Source: Artemisia argyi
Taxonomy: Eukaryota; Streptophyta; Magnoliopsida; Asterales; Asteraceae
Assembly: GCA_030686995.1 (NCBI GenBank)
Contig: CM060708.1
Coordinates: 261,487,044 to 261,551,043 of the forward strand
Reading direction: 5' to 3'
Length of the DNA stretch: 64,000 nucleotides
Part shown: positions 36,017 through 47,073 of the stretch, piece by piece
Layout: every line of letters begins with the position of its first letter
How positions within the stretch are numbered: the first letter of the stretch is position 1
Position numbers and translations under genes: made by a program
Notes under the pieces: model-generated
The model's input: the letters and a program-made list of their open reading frames with translations, nothing else
Told to the model about the DNA's origin: nothing
Database searches by the model: none

Positions 36017-36596
36017 TGATACGATCTAGCACTTTTAGGCAAATATTATAGTTGTTTCTGTTATTTGTACTTTCCTTTTATATGTATTAGCTTGTTGGCT
36101 AAGCTAGAGAGTCTTATTTATAGGGCATTAGGGTTACAGGTTTAGGGTATGCAGAATTTGTTGGCTTCTAATTTATTTAGATCAAATTTTATTAATTATG
36201 TTAAGACAATATTTAGTTTGTTTATGTATTATGTTTGGATCAAACTTAAGTCTGCATAATGGGTCGAATGTATTAACCCAAACAGCCCATTTGCAGGCAG
36301 TTATTTAGTTAGTTAATGTTGTTGATAGTTATATCCAAAGAACACAATGGTTGGATATATAGATAACTATCAATAGGAGTCGATTAGATTAGTATATATA
36401 TGTCTTCTGCCTGTGGAAAACATAACAACAATTCACTTTCTATATTATTAGTATTTGCAGTATTTATCTTGCATTGTTACTGTTCCATTGATTCACAATA
36501 TACACACAAATCCCACAAACCATGAAACACTTTTTAAAGCAAAGATTTGTTGGCCAAAAACCTGTGAACAATTGGTATCAGAGCTCTGGCTCAGAT

Positions 36597-37560
36597 CTAT
36601 GGGAAAGGCCAACGTTTAAACCAAACACTGGATTCCAAAATGGAAGATACTTATTGAGGGAAACCCCGAAGAGGATGTACCAATGGAACTGTAGAAGAAG
36701 AAAGAGTATCTCACCTAAGGGAAAGGAGATGTTGGTACAACAAGTTTTGGAAAACGAAGCATTCAATGCCACAAAGAAAACAGAAGGGTCAAATGAACAA
36801 GGAAAGATTGTTGTTGTTTCAAAAAGGGACAAGAAGTCTAGATGTTACATTTGCAAGAAAAGGGGACATGCTTATTGGGCATGTGAAAGCAGAAAGAAAC
36901 TTGCAAGTGTGGAATTGCAACAAGAGATAGAGACCACTAACCAAATCATATCAGAAGAAAGAAGATACCCAGAAAAGGTGCATGTAATTGCAGATTACAT
37001 GGTGGAAAGTACAAATGATTACACTTGGAATGAGGTCTGGTATGTCAGTAACAATTACAAATTCCACATGTGTCCTAGAAGAGTCTTGTTCAAAGAAATT
37101 CATTACAAATTTAAGATGATATGAAAAGAAGTTCATTTTCTCCTATGGAATTGGTGATGCCACAGTCAAAACAAAACATGGTGATTTGGTGATTAGGAAT
37201 GTTCAATATACCCCTAAAGTCTCCCTAAACATACTCAGTTATGATTTACTTGTAGAACAAGGGTATACTGTGAAAATAGACAACAATATATGTAGTATTC
37301 ACTACATGTATGAAGAAGAAGAAAACAATCTGCAGATACCACTAGTTGAGGGAACAGGAAAGAAGATTGGGCCAAAGGAAGTTGTGACTGAACACAATCA
37401 ATATTTGGAAGATTATTTTGTGTCAATTGACCCCAAAGACGAGTTCTCTCTGATAAATGGATTGGAGGATTTGAATTGGAACAGGGAAGATACTCTAGAT
37501 TATGTTGATGATGAGTATCTCAGTTGGAATGGATCTCTCTATGCCTTGAAGGTAAATTCT
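36597..37560 (+). pseudogene. Zinc-knuckle and protease-like region of the W element
   Basis: The first part, to about 37120, is basic and contains CYICKKRGHAYWAC (36843-36884), a CCHC zinc knuckle as in gag nucleocapsid. After a frame change near 37120 the sequence reads FSYGIGDATVKTKHGDLVIR and NVQYTPKVSLNILSYDLL, which resembles the C-terminal half of a Copia protease region (VLYVPGLKKNLLS type). Acidic sequence follows (EDYFVSIDPKDEFSLINGLE). No catalytic DSG motif is clear. Similar zinc-knuckle plus ARID proteins are, to my recollection, very numerous in daisy-family gene sets. Confidence 0.65.
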
Positions 37561-37564
37561 TTTA

Positions 37565-37822
37565 CTCCCTCCGTCCCAAAATATAAGCCCATTTTGACAT
37601 TTTCAAAGTCTTTCTATTCCAACTTTGACCTTAATTATTTTTTGTCGTGTTATATAATACTTGATGCAAAAATATATAAATGGACTTGTGTTTTAAAAGC
37701 ATTTGCATTGGTATACTTTTCATTAAGTATTATATAACATGAAAATAAATAATTAAGGTCAAAGTTGAAAAGAATAGACTTTGAAAAATCAGAAATGGAC
37801 TTATATTTTGGGACGGAGGTAG
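37565..37822. mobile_element. Stowaway MITE inside the W element
   Basis: Ends CTCCCTCCGTCCCAAAATAT and its complement (TATTTTGGGACGGAGGTAG), with TA duplications on both sides (37563-37564, 37823-37824). About 258 bases, strongly fold-back. Those ends are the hallmark of plant Tc1/mariner Stowaway elements. It separates the protease-like part from the ARID part. Confidence 0.93.
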
Positions 37823-37841
37823 TACTAGATTTCTGTCATTT

Positions 37842-38179
37842 ATGAATCTATTGATGAAAGACAGTTTGGTATATAAGAATTGGGAGGTTTTCAGTAAAAG
37901 GTTTATAGAATTAGTGAAGTGGTTTTATCTTGTGTATTTAAATCATGATATGCTTGATAATATACCACATGTTGTTAGGGAGATTGTGTTAAACATGTTG
38001 AGTTTGCAAAAATTGTTGAAAATCTTGGTGGATACTTCTCTGTCACTTTGAGTGACAAATGGGGAACAATAGCACAACTACAAGGTCTGACAAACAAAGA
38101 TGATGAGGCAGTAAAGAACTGTTACAAGAGGTTCATTGATTTAATAGTGATATACCATGAGACTGCAAGAGTCCCTTAG
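37842..38179 (+). pseudogene. ARID-like DNA-binding domain in the W element, with a frameshift
   Basis: The frame from 37842 reads WEVFSKRFIELVKWFYLVYL and then NHDMLDNIPHVV, the start of an ARID (helix, then G/N-x-P turn). Near 38014 one base is missing. In the next frame the domain continues NLGGYFSVTLSDKWGTIAQL, then QGLTNKDDEAVKNCYKRFID and LIVIYHETA, which fits the ARID core: GG-F-x-V, a Trp before the variable loop, and the final Y-x-x-x-L helix with Tyr-Glu. ARIDs bind DNA through a helix-turn-helix-like fold, often AT-rich DNA. Here the break and the upstream MITE prevent a full product. Confidence 0.72.
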
Positions 38180-39078
38180 GGTGAAAAGCTAGTAGAAGGG
38201 GGAGAGTGCAGCAAAGATGCAGAAGCAAGAGACCCATAATGCCAAAAGGAAAATGCAGAGAAAGATGGTACACAGGAAGAAGGAATGAACAAGTTTGGTG
38301 TTAGATTGGATGATGAAGAAGATAGACAACAAGGAAGCAGCCAAGACAGTAATGACTTTGAAGTCATTGCTTGAAAGACCAGGAAACTCACTCAGAAGAA
38401 TTTGATGCTAAATAATTAGGGGGGAGATTGTTGGCTTCTAATTTATTTAGATCAAAGTTTATTAATTATGTTAAGACAATATTTAGTTTGTTTATGTGTT
38501 ATGCTTGGGTCAAACTTAAGTCTGCATAATGGGGTCGAATGTATTAACCCAAACAACCCATTTGCAGGCAGTTATTTAGTTAGTTAATGTTGTTGACCGT
38601 TATATCCAAAGAACACAATGGTTGGATATATAGATAACTGTCAATAGGAGTCGATTAGATTAGTATATATATGTTTTCTGCCTGTGGAAAACATAACAAC
38701 AATTCACTTTCTATATTATTAGTATTTGCAGTATTTATCTTGCATTGTTACTGATCCATTGATTCACAATATACACACAAATCCCACAAACCATGAAACA
38801 CTTTTTAAAGCAAAGATTTGTTGGCCAAAAACCTGTGAACAGAATTTGGGGTCTTAAGACATTGGAAGGTCACCTACAGCTCGAAAGTAGGCACTATCTT
38901 GTTCTTTATTTTCGTTCTTTTGATATTTTAATAATAATTCAGTCCTGGTTCGTATCAAATTGGCATCAGAGCAAGGTTCTTGACCAATTTTTTTATTAAG
39001 AGGTACTATTCATCGAGGTACTGTTCATTAAAAAAATATTTACATTAGATTTCTGCGTATTGTTACTTCTGGAAAATC

Positions 39079-40318
39079 ATGGCAGCAAAGAAAGTTGAAA
39101 GCTTGGAAGGAGATTTTGAAAAATACCATGAGGAGGTTAAAGGGAATTTTGCAGCTTTGGGATCAAAGTTTGATTCTGTAGTTGATGCTTTAAGGAGGAG
39201 ATAAGAATTAGAAGACAAGCGATATGAAGAATTGAAAAATATGTTATTGTCATTAACTAACAAAGACACATCACCTGTCAAGCCTATTGAACCATTCAAA
39301 AAAATCCAAACAGGGTTGAAATTTGACGATTTGGGTTTTTCGCTTCCACCAATCAATACGGGAACTAGTGCTGATGGTGGGCGAAAAAAGAGCAGTGAGA
39401 TGATAGGTGAGGCTGATAACAGTTGGGGTGATTATGAGGGATTCGAGGGGTCTAATAGAATAAACTTGGTTGTGGATGACGAAATGTTGAAGGATAAGAA
39501 TCAGGCTCAAAACACTAGTAGGACAGGTTTTGGTACAAGAGCTAATCATACAGAAGGAAGATTCTTTAATCATGGTTATGATCATCGAATGAGAAAAATT
39601 AAGACGATGAAGACGCCCATGGTTGGATTTACAAGGCAGAAAGATACTTTGAGGTTATAGAAGTAGATCCGCGAGAGCAATTAAGAGCTGCAGTGTTGTG
39701 TATGGAGGGTCAGGCACTATCATGGTTTCGTTGGAGCGAAGCAAGGGCACCGTTTCATTCATGGGAAGAACTGAAAAGAAGATTGTTAGAGCGGTTTCAA
39801 CCCTCACAACAGGGAAATCTGTATGAGCAGTTCTTGGCAATAACGCATGACGGGTCAGCAAGGGAATATGTCAGTTTGTTCGAGCAGCTAGCGGGTCAAG
39901 TGTGAGGAGTTTCAGAAGAGGTTATGGAAGGAACCTTTATCAAAGGTTTAAAGCCTGATCTAAGATCTTCGGTTCGAGTAATGCAACCAGTAAGTTTAGG
40001 TCAAGCAATGAAGCTTTCTATCATGATTGATGAGAACAAGACTTGTTACAATGTATTGTGGGGAGGTGGGTCACACTGTTCAACATTAGAGCAATCCACG
40101 TCGAAGGGAGAGAACTTTAGAAGATTAACGGATTCAGAACTACAAGCCAAGAAAGCTAAAGGATTGTGTTGACGTTGTGATAATAAATTCGCCCCAGGTC
40201 ACCAGTGCCCAAGTCAAACTTTACAAGTGATGCTGGTTGATGAAAATGATGGAAGTGATGAGGAGGCTGCACCAGAACTTCAAATCAAACGATGGGATCT
40301 CGGAACAAAGATCGATTA
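39079..40318 (+). pseudogene. gag of the Z element, with several stops
   Basis: Begins MAAKKVESLEGDFEKYHEE, a coiled-coil-like start. It continues through a capsid domain (ERYFEVIEVDPREQLRAAVL, ALSWFRWSE, WEELKRRLLERFQPSQQGNL, GLKPDLRSSVRVMQP) and a CCHC-like knuckle (CRCDNKFAPGHQC). This order is that of Ty3 chromovirus gag. In-frame stops (near 39202, 39903 and 40170) and at least one frame change break it. No pol follows before the right LTR. Confidence 0.8.
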
Positions 40319-40375
40319 AGAGGAAATTTTAAAGCCACACCTTGAGGACAAGGTGTGTGTTTTGGCAGGGAGTAT

Positions 40376-40628
40376 TGATACGATCCAGCACTTTTAGGCA
40401 AATATTATAGTTGTTTCTGTTATTGGTACTTTCCTTTTATATGTATTAGCTTGTTGGCTAAGCTAAAGAGTCTTATTTAGAGGGCATTAGGGTTACAGGT
40501 TTAGGGTATGCAGAATTTGGGGTCTTAAAACATTGGGAGGTCACCTACATCTCGAAAGTAGGCACTATCTTGTTCTTTATTTTCGTTCTTTTGATATTTT
40601 AATAATAATTCAGTCCTGGTTCGTATCA
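40376..40628 (+). repeat. Right LTR of the Z element
   Basis: 253 bases from TGATACGATCC to TCGTATCA, matching the split left LTR (36017-36158 plus 38842-38957) with few differences. Directly followed by CAATC. Confidence 0.9.
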
Positions 40629-40633
40629 CAATC

Positions 40634-41449
40634 CTAATTGATTCTGCATAAATTATTGAGTTCCGCTACCTTGCTCTTCAACTCATCAAGGCCACTCGTA
40701 GGCCTTGTTAATTTGATCCTCTGCGTGTTTTAAATCTTTTGCGCTAAGTCTCATTTCTTGAAACTTAAATCAAAGCTTGTTCCCCTTAACCTTTGCTCTT
40801 AACTTACAAATATACCCCTCTAAACTTGCACGAGCTCTCGCAGTGTTCATGTATGCTTCATCCTCCAACTTATATTGTCAAGCATGTATCCATATCCACT
40901 TTTGACAGATTACCTGCATTTTTTATTGTAATTGTAACTGCCAGTAGTTCTTTCTCTGTCTGAGACATTCAAGATCCCGTTAACATCTATCTCATAGCAT
41001 AGACTTACCTTAACCTCCCCTTGGAGGGCAAGAGGAAGGCCACGCAGTATCCCAATAAATAGTTTTCTGTAGCCTTGGATCTCTCACCTTGAAACACCGG
41101 AAAACATATGAAAGGTTGATTGTCTGTTATAACCCTCCATTTCCTTCTTTGTTGGTATACTTGAATTTCTTGGAATCAACACATGCATAACGTCTCTATA
41201 CATCCCAACACCTAGAGACAATGGAGTAACATCGATCAGCTCAAGAGACTGCATAGCTTCATCGACCATGTTACTTAAATTTGCAGCTAAAATTCCAACA
41301 CCATATGCAACAGCCTCATCAGGATTTAACTGTTGACAAAGTTTTTTCCCATAAAAAAGCTCCTGCAACAACTATTGTACCTTCGGAATCCTTGTCGATC
41401 CACCAACAAGAACAAATTCATCAATGAAATCCTTAGTCATATATGCATC
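40634..41449 (-). pseudogene. HSP70: HSP70 copy 6 relic, 3' portion
   Basis: On the minus strand it reads from the end of the ATPase domain (near [12 protein letters not shown] at 41400) through [44 protein letters not shown] and [12 protein letters not shown], to a worn substrate-binding domain and lid that end near 40640. Several indels and stops are present. The left edge meets the Z element's target duplication CAATC, and the right edge meets the chromovirus LTR at 41450. The matching 5' portion lies 13.7 kb away at 55115-55576. Confidence 0.85.
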
Positions 41450-41680
41450 TGATACGACCCTTGTGGATAGTATCAAGATAGGGCACCACTTTTAGCGGAT
41501 GCTAGCTCCTTAAGAAAGGTAGAAAAGAAAAGAGAATTGCTTTGACAGAAACTATGAATTCATTCATGAATGGTTCAGTATATTTATACTGAATACAAGA
41601 CAACTTGTAGTCTAAGACTTCTCCTAATATAATGACACTTCCCTAATAAAACACAAAGGTAAAAAGTAAATAAAGATAGT

Positions 41681-42133
41681 TTAATGTATGACATAATCCT
41701 TATGCCATACAGGCTTGGTCGTGGCCCCCTTGGGTCGTGGCTCTGGAATGGGCTTTGGCCCAGGCGTATCATTCCTCTCGCCTTCAAAAATCACCTTGTC
41801 CTCAAGGTGGTAAGATGGATAAGCAATCTTGAACTCTGACAACCATTCCCATGTCGCCTCTTCAGGTGATCTTCCGCTCCATTGCACCAACATTTGCCGA
41901 ACCGGTATGCCTTTCTGAAAAACGATTCGGGTATCACAAATTACCAATGGCTGCCCCTCATGTTCATCCTCCGGAAAGTCCGCAATCTGTTCCTGGCCCA
42001 TTCCTGAAAATGGTTTGAGTAATGACACATGGAATACGGGATGGATCTTACTTGAATCTGGTAGAGAAATTCGATAAGCCACCTTGCCCACATGCTCCAA
42101 CACCTTAAATGGTCTATAATACCTTTTAGCCAA
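41681..42133 (-). pseudogene. Integrase C-terminus with chromodomain, element Y
   Basis: Reads KRYYRPFKVLEHVGKVAYRI, PDSSKIHPVFHVSLLKPF, then a chromodomain (MLVQWSGRSPEEATWEWLSE, FKIAYPSYHLEDKV). This C-terminal chromodomain defines plant chromoviruses and is thought to guide integration to marked chromatin. The stop lies at 41681. Confidence 0.88.
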
Positions 42134-42145
42134 TTTGTTGGAGTG

Positions 42146-43006
42146 TCACTTAGCCAAAGTAACCTGGCAATACGGTGGCAATTTAACAAGCACCATGTCC
42201 CCGGTATTGAACTCGACATCCTGCTGTTTTCGATTAGCTTGCATTTTCATGCGGTGTTTAGTGACTAATAGATTGTACTTAAGCCGGCATAACAAGGCGT
42301 CACGCTCAACTAATGACTCTTCCACAGCCGTGACCTTGGACGACCTGAGTGTGTAAGTAATAATTGCAGGAGGAACACGCCCATAGACAGGTTGGTAAGG
42401 CGTCATTCCGATGCTACTATGGAAACTAGCATTGTAGCTATAATCAGCCCGCGGTAACAAACGCACCCAGTGTTGAGGCCGGGTTGATATCATAGCCCTC
42501 AAATATTGCTCAAGCCCACGGTTAACAACTTTCGTCTGACCGTCTATCTTGGGATGATAGGCTGTGCTATGATTTAATTTATTCCCACTTGCTTCGAACA
42601 ACTGCCTCTAAAACTTGCTGACAAAGATGGGATCAAGCTTAGATACGATGGTTTTAGGAATCTCATGGTGCTTGACCACCATATCAATAAAAATGTCGAC
42701 AACATGTGGTGCGTTGAAACTAGCAGGTAGTGGCCCGAAGTGGGCATACTTAGTGAACCGAACCACTACTACAAAAATCACTGACAACCTCTTGTAGCTG
42801 GTAATCCAATAATAAAATCCATTGAAACATCTTCCCATACTCTAGACGGAGTCGGCAAGGGTTGTAATAATCCACCCGGAGCTTGTGTAGAATATTTAAT
42901 CTGCTGACAAACGAGGCACTTACCAATTAATTCTTCAACTGACTTACGCATACCCTTCCAGTAAAACAATGCGGAAAAACCCAACCGTAGCCCCCGGTTT
43001 GTATTC
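42146..43006 (-). pseudogene. Integrase of chromovirus Y
   Basis: The zinc-binding part retains YWKGMRKSVEELIGKCLVCQ and QIKYSTQAPGGLLQPLP. The core shows SMDFIIGLP, VVVRFTKYAHFGPL, KLDPIFVSKF, GNKLNHSTAYHPKIDGQTKV and NRGLEQYLR, with worn catalytic positions. Frameshifts near 42800 and 42605 break it. About 100 residues between RNase H and the zinc finger are missing around the solo LTR. Confidence 0.82.
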
Positions 43007-44451
43007 TGATGCATGGAATTGTGCCATCGCAAAAGGTTTTACCCCTCAAGGGATCTTGAGAAGCTTGCAATCCCCACCAGGCAGTGTACCTGTTCATTGT
43101 AGTATAGTATAGTGACAAGTACCGGAGGATTGATCGTTCAACTCAAAGAATAGTGTTCGCTAGGGTTAAAACTCACTAAAACTAGGTCTAGAGGTGAGGG
43201 ATGATTCTTTTTGTATTTTTATATTTTAAGGAAAGCAAGTAAAATCTCAGTTTTTGGAAAGAGTGGGCGAAATTAGTTGCTAGTCAACTAACCCAATTAA
43301 CTAAAGATGCAATCAAAATAAAATAAACTAAACTTAAACTAATTTGTGGTGTAAACAATAATGAGAGAAAATTGTGTTTACTTAGATTTCACTACTCCTT
43401 AGCTATCTTTTACAGGTTGATTAGTTTGTTACAATTGCATGGATGACGGGTTATATTCCTTAATACCATTCGTAGGGCCGTGTACGATCTTCCCTAACTC
43501 TATAAGCTTCTACCTCTTCCTATGTCGAGCCGACTACTAGCTCCTAACATGGGCTCATTAGTAGTTACCTATGCATTAAATACAACCAATATATCGTAGT
43601 ACACCTCCGATCATGTTTCTTAAAACGTTCAAGCAAGTTACCAATTGGAAGTCTGCCAGTTTTCTTAATCCTAACATCGAATTCATTCATCCACAACAAT
43701 TATAAACAAACAACCAACCCATAATCAATATCTAAATTTCATTACATCTAAGCAAACACAAAGAAAACCTAGCCTAGCATGTTAAAGAGAAGACATGCGT
43801 AAGATATAATCAAACAATACATAGACGACATATTGAATGATTTGATAAAGGACTTATCTTCAATTAAGCATGGAAGAAACAAAGGGTTGAAACCCTTGAA
43901 AAAGCTGTAAAATTCGTCTAGGGTTTACTCCCTTAAAGTTGCACACAATGAATGAAAACTAGAAAACTACATATAGATTTTGTCTTCTGACGGCATCAAG
44001 AGTAATGTGTGACGCCATCAACTCGCCGCCAAAATAAACTCGTATTGCCTAGATCCACTTCTGACGCCGTCACTCTTTATGGGTTCTGGGTCATCACTCT
44101 TTGCATTAACTCTTGATGGCCTTGACAATTTTGTACGTGACGCCGTCACGACCCCTTTACAAAACATTCTAGCGCGTCACGTGTAATTGATTTATCCACC
44201 CTTTTGTCAACTCATGACGCCATCACTAGCAATATGTGACGCCGTCAAGTGCAATTTCCAGCATGCTTTTGAGACTTTGTCGTTTTCTTCACTTTTTCGC
44301 TCCAAAAACGTCCAAGATACTTTCTTTTGTAAAATTCCTCTCAAAAGTACATAAAATGATAAAAGGAACGATTTAGGGCAATATTTGATCAAATAATCTC
44401 GACTTTGGCCTTAAATGACCCCCTAAAAGCGGTACACTTTTCGCTTCATCA
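43007..44451 (-). mobile_element. Solo LTR related to the Athila-like element X
   Basis: 1,445 bases that align along their whole length with the X LTRs (start TGATGC, end CATCA) but are clearly more diverged. Flanked by an exact 5-bp duplication TATTC (43002-43006, 44452-44456). A lone LTR with intact target duplications is the product of recombination between two LTRs. It carries its own set of TGACGCCGTCA-like palindromes (about 43990-44245). Confidence 0.92.
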
Positions 44452-44611
44452 TATTCAATAACAAAATCAAAACCCATAAGCTTTCGCACATATTTTTGTT
44501 GAAAGGGTGTTTGGATAACTTGTTGCATGAGTTCTTTGAGACTCCTGTGATTCGTGCGTATAGTAAAACGCACCCAAGTAAAAATTGTCACCATTTATAA
44601 ATGGATTCGAC

Positions 44612-45128
44612 TAGGGGTGTTCACGGATCGGGTACTATCTACAGTAATCGAAAACCAAAACCGAATTGAACCGAAAAAACTAAACCAAATTCGTATAGTA
44701 ACGGAACTGAATTGGTCATAACCGAACAAAATATTTGGTTATCGGTTTGGATATGGTTTTGGCAATGAATACCGAAAACCAAGTTCTTATAAATATATAT
44801 ATTTTCTATGTATTTATATGAAAAAAATTACTAAAACTCTTTTTTAGTATAAATATTACATTTCTCTATGTATTTATATGAAAAGAATTTACTAAAACTC
44901 TTTTGAGTATAAATATATCATTATTTAAGCTAGAAAAAAAAATTTGCTAAAAATATATATAATTAAATGAAAAAATAAATAAAATTATATAATTCGGGTT
45001 ATTCGGTTCGGTTTTCGGTTACAGGGGTTCGGTTTTTGATTTTCGGTTTAGTTGAATCAAATTTGAATTCGGTTCGGTTCGGTTTTCGGTTTGACCCAAC
45101 GAACTAATCGAACCGATGAACACTCCTA
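44612..45128. mobile_element. hAT-like MITE in the RNase H of Y
   Basis: Inverted ends TAGGGGTGTTCA and TGAACACTCCTA, with an exact 8-bp duplication GATTCGAC (44604-44611 and 45129-45136). The interior is AT-rich with GGTTCGGTTTTCGGTT-type runs at both ends. 517 bases, no protein. The 8-bp site points to the hAT superfamily. Confidence 0.9.
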
Positions 45129-45136
45129 GATTCGAC

Positions 45137-45620
45137 AATGGCAAATAGTTCCTTTTGATAGGTGGCGGCTATTCACATACGCGGACCCAACTTGCGGCTG
45201 AAATAGCTTAAGGGTTGTCTTTTTTGCAACAATACGGCACCCATTCCCACATCTGATGCATCAGTTTCTACCACAAACATCTCATCAAAACTTTGAAGAC
45301 CCAATACTAGTGCACTAAACATTCGCGTCTTAAGATCTTCAAAAACCTTATTTTCCAACGTCCCCCACTGGAGTCCGTGTTTCTGAAGCAAACTAGTCAA
45401 GGAAGCACCAATCGTAGCATAGTCTTTAATAAAACGCTTATAATAACCAACAAGTCCCAAAAATCCCAGCACTTGCCGCTGGTTCATAGGCACAGGCCAA
45501 TTCCTTACTGCAACAACCTTTTTCAGGTCCATCTCCAGGCCTTGTTTTGAAATAATGTGCCCCAAATACTCAAGGGACAAAGCTCCAAACACGCACTTTG
45601 ATTGTTTAACATAAAAGTGA
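45137..45620 (-). pseudogene. Reverse transcriptase end and RNase H start of chromovirus Y
   Basis: Continues the gene from 53956 in the sense HHFYVKQSKCVFGALSLEYL, then GHIISKQGLEMD, VLGFLGLVGYYKRFIKDYA, the RNase H catalytic region FVVETDASDVGMGAVLLQK, and PLSYFSRKLG. The hAT-like MITE at 44612-45128 then interrupts it. Confidence 0.85.
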
Positions 45621-45625
45621 TGGTC

Positions 45626-47073
45626 TGATGCGTGGGAATCGCAACAGGCTTTACCTCTCGAGGGATCTCGAGAAGCTTACAATCCCCACCAGGCAGTGTA
45701 CCTGATCGTTGTAGTATAGTATAGTGACAAGTACCGGGGGATTGATCGTTCAGCTTAGGAATAGTGTCGCTGGGATTAGAAAGCCTAAATACTAGTTCTA
45801 AAGGTGAGGGATGATTATTTTTTTTTGTTTTTATATTTTATAGAAAGCAAGTAAAAATCTCGGGTTTTGGAAGAGTGGGCGGAATTAGTTGCTATTCAAC
45901 TAACCCAAAACTAAGATGCAATCAAAATAAAATGCTAAAAATGTAAATAAACTAATTATACTAAGGTTGTGAGCAGTAATTGGAGAAAATGTGTTTACTT
46001 AGATTTCACTACTCCCTAGATATCTTTTACACGTTAATTACTTGTTATAATTGCATGGATGACGGATCGTATTCCTTAATACCATTCATGGGGTGGCATA
46101 CATAACTCCCCAATTCTATGAGCTCTTATCTCCTCCTACACCATGCCCAGCACAACTATAGGGATTGTAAACAGTGGCTCATGCATTAAATACAACCAAT
46201 AAAGACCTAGTACGCCTCGGTTCATGTTTCTTAAGACGTTCAAGCATGTTACCATTTGGAGATCTGCCAGTTTTCTTAAGCCTAACATATAAATCATTCA
46301 TCCAAGACAAGAATAAACAAGTAATCAACACATAATCAATATCTAGGTTTCATTAGATCTAAGCAAACACAAAAGAGATCTAGCCTAGCATGATAGAATT
46401 AAGACAAGAACAAGATATAGACAACCAACACATAGACATATTGATTGAATTAGAAGAACACTTATCTTTATTAATCATGCAAGGTATCAAGGGGTTGGAA
46501 CCCTTGAAAAACCTGTAAAGTCACACCAAAATCGTCTTTAGGGTTTCTCCCAAAACTTCTCCCTTAAATGTGAAAAACTAGAAAACTATATATAGGAAAA
46601 TAGGGATGACGGCGTCAAGAACAAAGGTGTGACGCCGTCATCTCGCCGCCAAATACTTCCTCGGACGGCCTTGATCTACTTCTGACGCCGTCAAGGCCTA
46701 GGCCGTCACACAAATTACTCTTGACGCCCTGTGTGTGACGCCGTCATCAACTACGGATTTTAATTCTTGGGATTTTGACGCCGTCAGGAAAACTCTTGAC
46801 GCCTTCATGAACTCTCGGATTTTATTATTGAGGTTTGACGCCGTCAGGAAATTACTCTTGACGCCGTCACCTACTGTTCCTAGCATGGAAAATTGAGACT
46901 GCCGTTTTCTTCACTTTTATGCTCCAAAAACGTCCAAAATGGCTTCTTTTCCAGAATTCACTCTCCAAGTACCTAAAATCACAAAAGGAACGATTTAGGG
47001 CAATATTTGATCAAATAAATTCGGATTCGAGCTTAAATGACCCCCTAAAAACGGATCATTTTTCGCCTCATCA
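45626..47073 (-). repeat. 3' LTR of element X (left), with a TGACGCCGTCA cluster
   Basis: TGATGCG...CCTCATCA. Between about 46605 and 46872 it carries about seven exact copies of TGACGCCGTCA (one as the reverse complement TGACGGCGTCA) plus variants such as TGACGCCTTCA. Nearly identical to the right LTR. Confidence 0.92.

Larger units (their letters stand above)
36159..38841 (+). mobile_element. Non-autonomous Copia-like retrotransposon (W) carrying an ARID domain
   Basis: LTRs are 36159-36570 and 38429-38841 (412/413 bases, TGTTGGCTTC...GTGAACA, nearly identical). The primer-binding site TGGTATCAGAGC is at 36573-36584 and the polypurine tract AGGGGGGAGA at 38418-38427. The 5-bp duplication GAATT flanks it (36154-36158, 38842-38846). 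It sits inside the left LTR of the Z element. The internal 1.86 kb encodes a zinc knuckle, a protease-C-terminus-like stretch and an ARID-like domain, but no reverse transcriptase or integrase. A Stowaway MITE interrupts the coding part. Confidence 0.92.
36017..40628 (+). mobile_element. Gag-only Ty3 retrotransposon (Z), itself interrupted by a Copia-like element
   Basis: The left LTR starts TGATACGATC at 36017, is split at 36158/38842 by another element, and ends CGTATCA at 38957. The right LTR is 40376-40628. Both are about 253 bases without the insertion. A primer-binding site, TGGCATCAGAGC (38961-38972), follows the left LTR and a purine run precedes the right one. The 5-bp duplication CAATC flanks the whole (36012-36016, 40629-40633). 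The inside is only 1.4 kb and encodes gag alone, with no protease, reverse transcriptase or integrase, so it depended on another element. It inserted just downstream of relic HSP70 copy 6. Confidence 0.9.
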
